Shown: one piece after another, positions 1 to 6,052 of the stretch
Position numbering within the stretch: position 1 is the first letter of the stretch
Layout of the letters: the number at the start of each line of letters is the position of its first letter
Origin: an uncultured Murdochiella sp.
GTDB taxonomy: Bacteria > Bacillota > Clostridia > Tissierellales > Peptoniphilaceae
Direction: 5' to 3'
Length of the DNA: 8,093 bases
NCBI RefSeq assembly: GCF_902488755.1
Contig: NZ_CABTXF010000051.1
Span: forward strand, 1 to 8,093
Program-made: the position numbers and the translations under genes
Notes under the pieces: model-generated
Databases searched by the model: none
What the model was told of the DNA's origin: nothing
What the model saw: the letters and a program-made list of their open reading frames with translations, nothing else

Positions 1-320
1 ATAGGATAGGCGATGTTCTTTCGTATGCTCTTCTGCCGGAAAAGATTAAACGACTGAAAAATCATGCCGATTTCTTTTCGTGCCGCAAGAAGATCTTTCG
101 CATTGAGATTGGTAACCTCCACATCATCAATGGTGATTCGTCCGGTGGTTGGTTCCTCCAAGCGATTTAATAAGCGCACCAGTGTTGATTTTCCTGCGCC
201 GCTTAACCCGATGATGCCGAATATCTCGCCTTCTTTCACCTCAAAGGAAACATCGCGAACAGCGTGCAGGACACCGTTATCGCCGGAAAATTCTTTACTG
301 ACATGTTCTACGCGAATCAT
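1..320 (-). CDS. metN: MetN, methionine ABC transporter ATP-binding subunit (N-terminal part, runs off left edge)
   Basis: This is the ATPase of the D/L-methionine importer, which powers uptake with a membrane permease (MetI) and a substrate-binding lipoprotein (MetQ) at the inner face of the membrane. The visible 106 residues begin MIRVEHVSKEF. They contain the Walker A motif GLSGAGKST (residues 38-46) followed by the family-typical LNRLEEPTTG stretch, and the Q-loop FQSFNLF with Gln89. The signature loop, Walker B and the C-terminal ACT-like regulatory domain of MetN would lie outside the window. The ATG at 318-320 is preceded by AAAGGAGG with a 5-nt spacer, an excellent ribosome binding site. 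The wording around the Walker A and Q-loop is more like MetN than other polar amino acid ATPases, and the methionine-type T-box upstream supports that. Partner genes are presumably further left. Confidence 0.9.
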   Translation of the reverse strand, partial: MIRVEHVSKEFSGDNGVLHAVRDVSFEVKEGEIFGIIGLSGAGKSTLVRLLNRLEEPTTGRITIDDVEVTNLNAKDLLAARKEIGMIFQSFNLFRQKSIRKNIAYP

Positions 321-371
321 TCCTTCCTCCTTTCTGTTTTGAGCCGGTATCGCTATTCTTTTTTTGAAAAT

Positions 372-403
372 AAAAAAACGCCCCTTGTCAACGACAAAGG
401 ACG
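372..403 (-). terminator. T-box intrinsic terminator
   Basis: On the minus strand, CGTCCTTTGTC (403-393) pairs with GACAAGGGGCG (389-379) across a 3-nt GTT loop. This gives an 11-bp stem with two G-U wobbles, followed by seven T (378-372). The 5' arm lies just downstream of the T-box sequence and can be captured by the competing antiterminator, which is the expected arrangement for conditional read-through into metN. Confidence 0.92.
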
Positions 404-628
404 AAAACATCTCCGCGGTACCACCTTACTTCGCATCCCACGATGCGCACCTTCAAGCACAATCATGCTCTAACTCTATAACGGGAGTGCCCGTACAACC
501 CTAAGATCGAATTGTCCCATCCGAGGCCATGTTCCTCTTGACTTCCACGCACCCTTCTCAGCTACCGGGCTTCTCTGTAACGCTTATTCCAAAAGTACTC
601 TTCTCTTCTGCTGGTTTCGTATGAAGTT
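372..628 (-). promoter_or_regulatory. T-box riboswitch (probably tRNA-Met responsive) upstream of metN
   Basis: Read on the minus strand, the leader carries the diagnostic T-box sequence AAGGTGGTACCGCGG (427 down to 413), followed by a terminator hairpin. Further 5' are Stem I landmarks: AGTA (599-596), AGAGA (576-572), GGTAGCTGAGAA (566-555) and a specifier-loop-like GAAC-ATG-GCC (534-525). The best specifier reading is AUG at 530-528 (Met). The UGGU of the T-box bulge would pair with a tRNA 3' end ACCA, that is discriminator A, as in tRNA-Met. Known T-box logic applies: uncharged tRNA stabilises the antiterminator and lets transcription enter the gene. The T-box itself is certain; the Met specificity is inferred from the specifier position and the downstream gene. 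The 5' boundary is estimated from the promoter. Confidence 0.93.
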
Positions 629-634
629 GTGGAT

Positions 635-663
635 ACTATACGCGACGATAAATCATTTGTCAA
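635..663 (-). promoter_or_regulatory. Sigma-A-type promoter for the T-box/metN transcript
   Basis: On the minus strand there is a perfect -35 TTGACA (663-658), a 17-bp spacer and a -10 TATAGT (640-635). Transcription would start near 628, immediately before the T-box Stem I. The promoter starts 17 bp after the stop codon of the upstream permease gene, with no hairpin terminator in between. Read-through from the permease would therefore also have to pass the T-box. Confidence 0.85.
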
Positions 664-679
664 GGTTTTTTGCTCTTTC

Positions 680-2224
680 TTAGACGAAAAGAACAAAATT
701 CAAGCAAAACGCCCAAATGCTCGCAAAAAAGGCACCGATAATCATTGCCAAAACGCCATAGCGCATCATCTGTCGTGCCGTAGTCCACCCACTTGAACCG
801 GCTATGGCAACACATGGCATGGCAGGCGGCGTGGCAAAAGCGTAAGCGCTAAGCATACCGATTAACGACAAAAGCAGTTCGCCGGAAACGCCGGAAAGGT
901 TGGGCAACGCACCGATTGCCGCCGAACTGACGACGGTTGCCGTCACCATATTGGACGAAATGTTGGTTTGCAACGATGCCCACAGGGCAAAGAAAAAAAA
1001 GATCAACATCGGAGAAAACGCCGCCGCTAATGGAGACAAATGCGCAGAAAGCCATTCGCTCCATCCAATTGCAGGTTGCGTCAGTGCCCACCCCAATGCG
1101 CCGGTACCGGCACACATGAGAATGGCCGGCCAGGCAACGCCTTCACGAAAGGCTGTTCCTAACGAAAGCAAGGGCTTTCCATCGATAGAAAAAAGGGACA
1201 GCAGGATACAGCCGACAAGCGGCGGAAAAGCCGTGCCAAGCTTGTGAAGAACGGTGAAAAGCGATTGTATCCCTTCAAAAGGCAAAATACGGACGAGAAG
1301 ATCCGGCGCGATCCAGAGAAATAAAACCAGCAAAAACACGCCAACCACGATGCGCTCACGATGCTTTTCGACCGATAGCGCCGTCTTGTGGAAACGATCC
1401 GCTTCAGAGTTATCTCTCTCTGCAGAACAAGAATCGGAAAGCATCTCCTGAACGAAACGATTTCGTAAATGTTCTGTACGATCCCGACGAAACGCATCCA
1501 TATTCGGACGCAAAAGAAAGCGAAAGACCAATAGTACTCCGAAAGCGGTGAACAGACCCACGGGAATGGCAAGAAGAAGGTAATGAACTATGTTTACTGC
1601 CACCCCGGCATACGCTTCATAAGCACTCATAGCAATGAGCGGAAACACATGCGCAATCGGTGTCATTCCGGAGGAGATACCCGTCATGAGGACCGTTCCC
1701 ATCATGAGCATGGCAGCAGCAGGATCCCCTTTTTTACAGCCGACAAGAGCATACATCTCTTCCAAAATAGGAAGATAGAGAAAAAACAGAACCGTAGGCG
1801 ATAGAAAACAGCCAAGAAAAAGGATTCCGGCAAAATATAATGTGACAAAATGCCATGGACCGCGCTGTGCCGGACGACAAGTGATAAATGCGACCGCAAT
1901 ACGGCGCAAAACGCCCGTTTCAGCAAGGGTATTCGTCAAAACGAATGTGAAAAGTAAAAACAGTACAGTTGGACTACCGAAAGATACCGCAAAGACGTCC
2001 GCCGTTGAAAATTCCGGCAAAGTTATTAAACCGGCTAGCAAGACCAACGAGGGCCAGTCCATGGCAACAAAGAGCCATAGCAACAGCACGCCAAGAAACA
2101 GCCCCAAGACAGTCATTCCACTTTGGGACATGCCGGGAAAGGGCGGAACAAAATGGAAAAGCAACAACAGGAAGAACGAGAACAGAATCCAGCCGTTTCG
2201 ACGTACACTATTATTTTGCACCAT
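680..2224 (-). CDS. DASS/SLC13-like anion permease with altered sodium-site motifs
   Basis: This is a 514-residue polytopic membrane protein of about the usual length for divalent-anion:Na+ symporters, which carry di- and tricarboxylates or sulfate. Two inverted halves can be seen. In the first, FLSPTVLFFLYLP (141-152) sits where the family has LSNTAT, followed by GISSGMTPIAHVFP (182-195). In the second, ISSNMVTATV (422-431) sits where the SNTAT repeat is expected, followed by AFATPPAMP (462-470) and GSSGW plus an amphipathic RQMMRYG stretch. A polar loop at about 240-290 (many Arg, Glu and Ser) links the halves and is probably cytoplasmic. The ATG at 2222-2224 has AGGAGG rather far upstream (about 15 nt) and a GGAAG nearer. 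The gene is divergent from aroQ-cstA-ppk2. The family call is by motif alignment from memory; the substrate is unknown, and a related ion-transporter family member is possible. Confidence 0.68.
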   Translation of the reverse strand: MVQNNSVRRNGWILFSFFLLLLFHFVPPFPGMSQSGMTVLGLFLGVLLLWLFVAMDWPSLVLLAGLITLPEFSTADVFAVSFGSPTVLFLLFTFVLTNTLAETGVLRRIAVAFITCRPAQRGPWHFVTLYFAGILFLGCFLSPTVLFFLYLPILEEMYALVGCKKGDPAAAMLMMGTVLMTGISSGMTPIAHVFPLIAMSAYEAYAGVAVNIVHYLLLAIPVGLFTAFGVLLVFRFLLRPNMDAFRRDRTEHLRNRFVQEMLSDSCSAERDNSEADRFHKTALSVEKHRERIVVGVFLLVLFLWIAPDLLVRILPFEGIQSLFTVLHKLGTAFPPLVGCILLSLFSIDGKPLLSLGTAFREGVAWPAILMCAGTGALGWALTQPAIGWSEWLSAHLSPLAAAFSPMLIFFFFALWASLQTNISSNMVTATVVSSAAIGALPNLSGVSGELLLSLIGMLSAYAFATPPAMPCVAIAGSSGWTTARQMMRYGVLAMIIGAFFASIWAFCLNFVLFV

Positions 2225-2254
2225 AATCTACTCTTCCTTCCTCCTCATGCCAGA

Positions 2255-2284
2255 ATGTCGTCTTTAGAACAACAATGCTATAAT
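2255..2284 (+). promoter_or_regulatory. Probable promoter of aroQ-cstA-ppk2
   Basis: A perfect -10 TATAAT (2279-2284) is preceded by TGC (2276-2278), giving an extended -10. The best -35 candidate is weak, ATGTCG (2255-2260) with an 18-bp spacer. An extended -10 often compensates for a poor -35. The start site would be near 2291, leaving a leader of about 27 nt that contains the aroQ ribosome binding site AAGGAGA (2308-2313 region). No operator-like inverted repeat was seen around it. Confidence 0.65.
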
Positions 2285-2317
2285 AAGCGAAAACAGGAAA
2301 AAGAAAAAGGAGATGAC

Positions 2318-2668
2318 ATGGCGGAAAACACAAATACCGCGGAGACGAATAGGAAAGCGCCAAACGCTCCCCTTGCGCCGACCTCTATGGACGAATTGGA
2401 TAATTTACGCCGCCAGATTGACGCTATTGATCGCCAAATGGCTCATCTATTTGAAGAGCGGATGCATGTCTCTCTATCTATCGGATCTTGGAAAAAAGCT
2501 GCCGGAAAAGCCATTCGGGACGAAAAACGAGAACAGGAAATGCTTGTGTCCCATTGTCAATGGTTGACAGATGCGTCTTTGCGAGACAGTTACCGCACGT
2601 TTTTGCAAACACTTATGAAGTTATCTCGTACGTTACAACAGCAAGAAAACGAAAAGGGAAGCGCATGA
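2318..2668 (+). CDS. aroQ: Monofunctional AroQ-type chorismate mutase
   Basis: This enzyme converts chorismate to prephenate, the branch point toward phenylalanine and tyrosine, in the cytoplasm. The 116-residue protein matches the all-helical AroQ fold from about residue 24. By alignment with the E. coli P-protein mutase domain, all key active-site positions are kept: Arg31 and Arg48 (E. coli R11, R28), Lys59 (K39), Asp68, Arg71 and Glu72 (D48, R51, E52), Ser103 (S84) and Gln107 (Q88). The first 23 residues are a polar, Asn/Thr/Pro/Ala-rich extension with no hydrophobic core, so not a signal peptide. The ATG at 2318 was chosen because AAAAAGGAGA lies 5-6 nt upstream and the predicted promoter would not transcribe the longer in-frame extension. 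The stop overlaps the cstA start as ATGA, so the two are probably translationally coupled. No fused prephenate dehydratase, dehydrogenase or DAHP synthase is present. Confidence 0.92.
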   Translation: MAENTNTAETNRKAPNAPLAPTSMDELDNLRRQIDAIDRQMAHLFEERMHVSLSIGSWKKAAGKAIRDEKREQEMLVSHCQWLTDASLRDSYRTFLQTLMKLSRTLQQQENEKGSA

Positions 2669-4197
2669 TTACCTTTCTTTGCGGAATCTTTATCCTGTTG
2701 GTGGGAGGTCTTTGGTATTCCTTTTACATAGAGCGTCTTTTTTCTCCGGATGGTCGAATCACGCCGGCAATCGCCCGTGCGGATGGCATTGATTTTACCG
2801 GTATGCCGTGTTGGAAAAACGCGCTCATTGCCTTGCTGAGCATCACGGGAACCGGCGTTATTCTGGGTTCCATTCAAGCGGCGTTTTTTGGACCGATCGC
2901 ATTTTTACTCATTCCACTGGCGAATGTCCTCGGTGGATCCGTACACAATTATCTCTCCGGCATGATCGCTATGCGTAACCGTGGAATGCAAATGCCCCGT
3001 CTCGTAGAGAAATATCTCGGTCTTGGTGTAGCTCGCGTATTTCTTGTTCTATTGATGATCCTGCTGTTTTTTACCGGAGTGATTCTTCTCTATACTACCG
3101 GAGATTACCTGTGTTTGTCCCGTCCAACGGCGTTTCCCCACCATGTAGGAATGTACATCCTGCTCTATGGCATATTGCTCGTCTACTTCATTGTTACCAC
3201 GCTTTTGCCCATTGACCGTACTATTGGACGGATTTATCCGCTGTTCAGCACGGTACTTTTCATAACCACCATCACTCTTTTTATAGGCATTCTGCGCCAT
3301 GGAAACGGCCTTCTTCCCGAAATAACCGAAACCACGGCAAGCCTTGCGCAACGAAACACGCCTGTCCTTCCCGTCCTCTTCATTACGCTTGCCCATGCGA
3401 TTCTTTCGGGATTACACGCAAGTCAGAGTACCCTCGTTGCTCGCACAGTATGCAAGGAAGCCGATGGACGGATCGTCTTTTTCGGCACCATGCTGGCAGA
3501 AGGTTTTCTTTCCCTGTGTTGGGCAGGCGGAGCAATGATTTTTCTCACACGTCATCCGGAATGGACGAATGCCCTTGATCCGGTGTCCCTCGTCAGCGCC
3601 ATTTCGCGCGAATTTTTAGGTAACTGGGGCAATTTATTTGCCTTTCTGTGTCTGTTCATTTTACCCATTACGACGGGTGATACCGTATTTCGCGCCATCC
3701 GGTTGATTTTTAGTGAAGCCTTTCAAGTGAACCAGCGTCAACCATGGAAGCGATGGGTAACGACCGTATGTGTATTTCTTCCCGCTCTCTTTTTGCTCGT
3801 TCTGGCTAAGATGAATATGTACGGATTTTCGTACCTTTGGCGTTATTACGGCTTTTTAAGTCAAGTCGTAGCGGTATTCGTTCTGGCTATGGCAAGTGTA
3901 TACCTTCATGCACATTACAAAAACTATCTGGTCGCGTATCTTCCGATGTTAGCTGCCTGCTTTGTTGCCACCTCCTATATTCTTCATGCGAAAGAAGGAC
4001 TGCGCATAGATGCACTAATCGGGCATCCGCAAAGTTACGGCGCTTCTTATACGCTTGCCTTTCTCATCACCACATTTATAGGCATGTCGGTACGCCGTTA
4101 TGCCGTACAAAAGTCACACGCGATTCGTATTCGTGAAGAAGTGAATTTTAAGCTCCCAAAAGATGTTGAACAAAAGAAAGGAAATCACCATGCCTAA
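2665..4197 (+). CDS. cstA: CstA-family carbon starvation protein, probable pyruvate or peptide transporter (short form)
   Basis: This is a 510-residue multi-span membrane protein. Family landmarks in order: ERLFSPDGRITPAIARADG (residues 23-41, like the CstA FGPDDRxTPA-DGVD block), GPIAF...GGSVHNYLSGM (76-100), MPRLVEKYLG (110-119), LPVLFITLAHAILSGLHASQS (235-255), GRIVFFGTMLAEG (268-280) and LPITTGDTVFRAIRL (333-347). The E. coli members CstA and BtsT are about 700 residues and import peptides or pyruvate with protons. Shorter members of about 480-560 residues occur in Gram-positive anaerobes, so this is probably complete rather than truncated. The ATG at 2665 overlaps the aroQ stop by 4 nt, with AAAAGGGA a few bases upstream. 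A longer in-frame start at 2488 lies wholly inside aroQ and is rejected. The stop overlaps ppk2 by 8 nt. Substrate is inferred from the family only. Confidence 0.88.
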   Translation: MITFLCGIFILLVGGLWYSFYIERLFSPDGRITPAIARADGIDFTGMPCWKNALIALLSITGTGVILGSIQAAFFGPIAFLLIPLANVLGGSVHNYLSGMIAMRNRGMQMPRLVEKYLGLGVARVFLVLLMILLFFTGVILLYTTGDYLCLSRPTAFPHHVGMYILLYGILLVYFIVTTLLPIDRTIGRIYPLFSTVLFITTITLFIGILRHGNGLLPEITETTASLAQRNTPVLPVLFITLAHAILSGLHASQSTLVARTVCKEADGRIVFFGTMLAEGFLSLCWAGGAMIFLTRHPEWTNALDPVSLVSAISREFLGNWGNLFAFLCLFILPITTGDTVFRAIRLIFSEAFQVNQRQPWKRWVTTVCVFLPALFLLVLAKMNMYGFSYLWRYYGFLSQVVAVFVLAMASVYLHAHYKNYLVAYLPMLAACFVATSYILHAKEGLRIDALIGHPQSYGASYTLAFLITTFIGMSVRRYAVQKSHAIRIREEVNFKLPKDVEQKKGNHHA

Positions 4198-5065
4198 AGA
4201 ACAAAAATTGGACACAAGCCGTTATTTCGTGCAAAGCGACTCTTTTTCGCTATCCAAGTTCGACCCCAAAGAGCATCAGAACTGGACAAAAAAAGAAGGA
4301 CGGGAAAAGCTTAAAATCAACCAAGAAGCTATGTTTTCCCTGCAGCAAAAACTGTATGCCGAGAATAAACAAGCTCTCATTCTTGTTTTTCAAGCAATGG
4401 ATGCTGCCGGAAAAGACGGCTGCATTAAGCACGTCATGCGCGGACTGAACCCACAGGGAACAAATGTGGTGTCGTTTAAGCAACCCTCCAGCGAAGAATT
4501 GGATCGCGACTATCTCTGGCGCATCAACCGCGCGCTTCCCCGTCGTGGCGAAATAGGTATTTTTAACCGTTCGCACTATGAAGAAGTGGTGGTTGCGCAA
4601 CTGCATCATTTGGTCGATAACCAACAGCTTCCCGATTCTATTCTGGAAAAGTCCATCTGGAAAGAACGCTATCGCCAAATCAGCGATTGGGAACGCTATT
4701 TACACGAGCAAGGTTATCACATCGTAAAATTCTTTTTGCATATTTCTCGTGAAGAACAGCGACAGCGCCTATTGGCACGTATCGAAGAAAAAGATAAAAA
4801 CTGGAAATTCTCGGCAAGCGATATTGCCGAGCGCGAACATTGGGACGAATACCAGAAACTGTATGAAAAAGCATTACAGAAAACGTCGACGGACAGCTGT
4901 CCCTGGTATGTCATTCCGGCAGATCATAAGTGGTTTTCCCGTTTAGTCGTGTCGCAAATTGTACGGGATACGCTGGAACGCATGAATCCGCAATATCCGC
5001 GCCTCTCTCCACAAGAAGAACGTGCCTTGAAAACATGGCGTAAAGTTTTGGAACAACAGGCATAA
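4190..5065 (+). CDS. ppk2: PPK2-family polyphosphate:nucleotide phosphotransferase (class III-like)
   Basis: PPK2 enzymes use inorganic polyphosphate to phosphorylate nucleoside mono- or diphosphates. The 291-residue single-domain protein has Walker A QAMDAAGKDG (residues 68-77) followed by IKHVMRGLNPQG (79-90). Then come LWRINRALPRRGEIGIFNRSHYEEV (109-133), the second conserved block, and a lid-like region KNWKFSASDIAEREHWDEY (about 205-225). The KHVM-G-NPQG wording after Walker A resembles class III enzymes, which can act on both AMP and ADP; that class call is from memory of family motifs. The ATG at 4190 has AAAGGAA at a good distance and overlaps the cstA stop by 8 nt; an earlier start at 4163 lacks a proper binding site. 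Third gene of the aroQ-cstA-ppk2 operon. The stop lies 7 bp from the convergent pyridoxal kinase stop. Confidence 0.92.
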   Translation: MPKEQKLDTSRYFVQSDSFSLSKFDPKEHQNWTKKEGREKLKINQEAMFSLQQKLYAENKQALILVFQAMDAAGKDGCIKHVMRGLNPQGTNVVSFKQPSSEELDRDYLWRINRALPRRGEIGIFNRSHYEEVVVAQLHHLVDNQQLPDSILEKSIWKERYRQISDWERYLHEQGYHIVKFFLHISREEQRQRLLARIEEKDKNWKFSASDIAEREHWDEYQKLYEKALQKTSTDSCPWYVIPADHKWFSRLVVSQIVRDTLERMNPQYPRLSPQEERALKTWRKVLEQQA

Positions 5066-5072
5066 GTTTCGA

Positions 5073-5945
5073 TTACACTGTAAGCAAACGCATGAGCTTT
5101 TCCAGAACAGGCTCAAAACGCGCACCATACCAATGCGCGGTATCCTTATGCGTTTCTTCTACGGCAAGGACGGTAAAATCTGCAGCGATTCTTGCGGCTT
5201 CTTCGAGTGACTTTCCACGCATACAGGCACCAACCAATACCGAAGCAAAAATATCTCCCGTACCATGTGAGCCCGGATGCAACATACGATGGGTATAGAC
5301 TTCTTCCCCAGCTTCACCGGCAACGAGAACACCGGTTTTTCCTTCTTCTTGGTTGATGCCGGTTAATACCACGTTCTTTGCCCCCTGTAAAAGGAGTTTT
5401 TCGGCCAGATCGTGCATCCAGGCGATATCTCCCTCTTCACGATACGGTGTATCCGTCAATAGACACGCCTCGGTAATGTTTGGCAACAACACGTCGCTTA
5501 CCGCAATTAAGGACTTCATGGCATCTACAAACCGCTGGTCAAATCCCACGTAGAGCTTTCCATTATCCGCCATAGCCGGATCAATGAACGTTTTTGCGGT
5601 TGCGGTTAAAACCTTTTTCTGCAAGGACTTGACCAGCTCCACCTGACGCATATTGCCAAGATAGCCTGTATAGAGCGCCTCAAAGACCAACCCTTGCTTT
5701 TGCCAATTGTCCATTATGGGCGCGATATCATCGGTCAAGTCGCGAAAGGTAAAGGAAGAAAAGCCGGTATGCGTAGAAAGAACGGCGGACGGAAGGACGG
5801 CCGTTTCGATGCCGCAAGCGGAAAGAATCGGCAGAGCCACCGTCAAAGAGCATTGCCCCACACAGGAAATATCCTGCATTGTCAAAATGCGCGGTGTATG
5901 ATTTTTGGCATTTTGTACCGTTTCCTTTTTTATATTTTCTTGCAT
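5073..5945 (-). CDS. Pyridoxal/pyridoxamine kinase (PdxK/PdxY-like)
   Basis: This ribokinase-fold enzyme phosphorylates the 5'-hydroxyl of vitamin B6 vitamers in the cytoplasm for salvage to pyridoxal phosphate. With the chosen start the protein has 290 residues. The fold opens at RILTMQDISCVGQCSLT (19-35), typical of this family. Then come LSTHTGFSSFTFRDL (56-70), DPAMADNGKLY (122-132, matching the family DPVMGDNGKLY), LLPNITEACLLT (153-164) and HGTGDIFAS (227-235), which holds the anion hole and catalytic Asp231. The ATG at 5945 has AAAGGGA about 5 nt upstream. An alternative ATG at 5978 has a weaker AAGGG and adds 11 mostly charged residues, and cannot be excluded. A stretch of 107 bp with no hairpin separates it from the nucleoside kinase gene, so the two are probably co-transcribed. 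Confidence 0.88.
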   Translation of the reverse strand: MQENIKKETVQNAKNHTPRILTMQDISCVGQCSLTVALPILSACGIETAVLPSAVLSTHTGFSSFTFRDLTDDIAPIMDNWQKQGLVFEALYTGYLGNMRQVELVKSLQKKVLTATAKTFIDPAMADNGKLYVGFDQRFVDAMKSLIAVSDVLLPNITEACLLTDTPYREEGDIAWMHDLAEKLLLQGAKNVVLTGINQEEGKTGVLVAGEAGEEVYTHRMLHPGSHGTGDIFASVLVGACMRGKSLEEAARIAADFTVLAVEETHKDTAHWYGARFEPVLEKLMRLLTV

Positions 5946-6052
5946 ACTGTCCCTTTCCGCTCGTCTTTTATATTTCATAGATTGCCCTTTTGACGATTTA
6001 TTCGTTTGCCTTTTTTCTCTGTTTTTCGTCGTTTCCTTGTATGCCTGAACAA

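Noticed and set aside
64..342. Open frame of 92 codons on the plus strand
   Set aside because: It is antisense to metN, which has a clear Walker A, Q-loop and ribosome binding site on the minus strand; the plus-strand product resembles nothing.
660..680. Terminator for the permease gene upstream of the T-box promoter
   Set aside because: There is only an A-rich stretch after the stop codon on the minus strand, with no stem.
849..2226. Several open frames opposite or offset to the permease (for example 900-1247, 1159-1572, 1842-2267)
   Set aside because: They are low-complexity shadows of the permease, which alone gives a coherent membrane protein with family motifs.
2123..2317. N-terminal extension of the chorismate mutase to an upstream ATG
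   Set aside because: It runs through the start of the divergent permease and upstream of the extended -10 promoter; the ATG at 2318 has the proper ribosome binding site.
2488..2664. Longer start for CstA
   Set aside because: The extra 59 codons lie entirely within the conserved part of aroQ in another frame and add no transmembrane or CstA sequence; ATGA overlap at 2665 is the natural start.
5979..6052. Intrinsic terminator or promoter between the nucleoside kinase and pyridoxal kinase genes
   Set aside because: The gap is A-rich on the minus strand without a GC-rich stem or paired -35/-10 elements that I could support.
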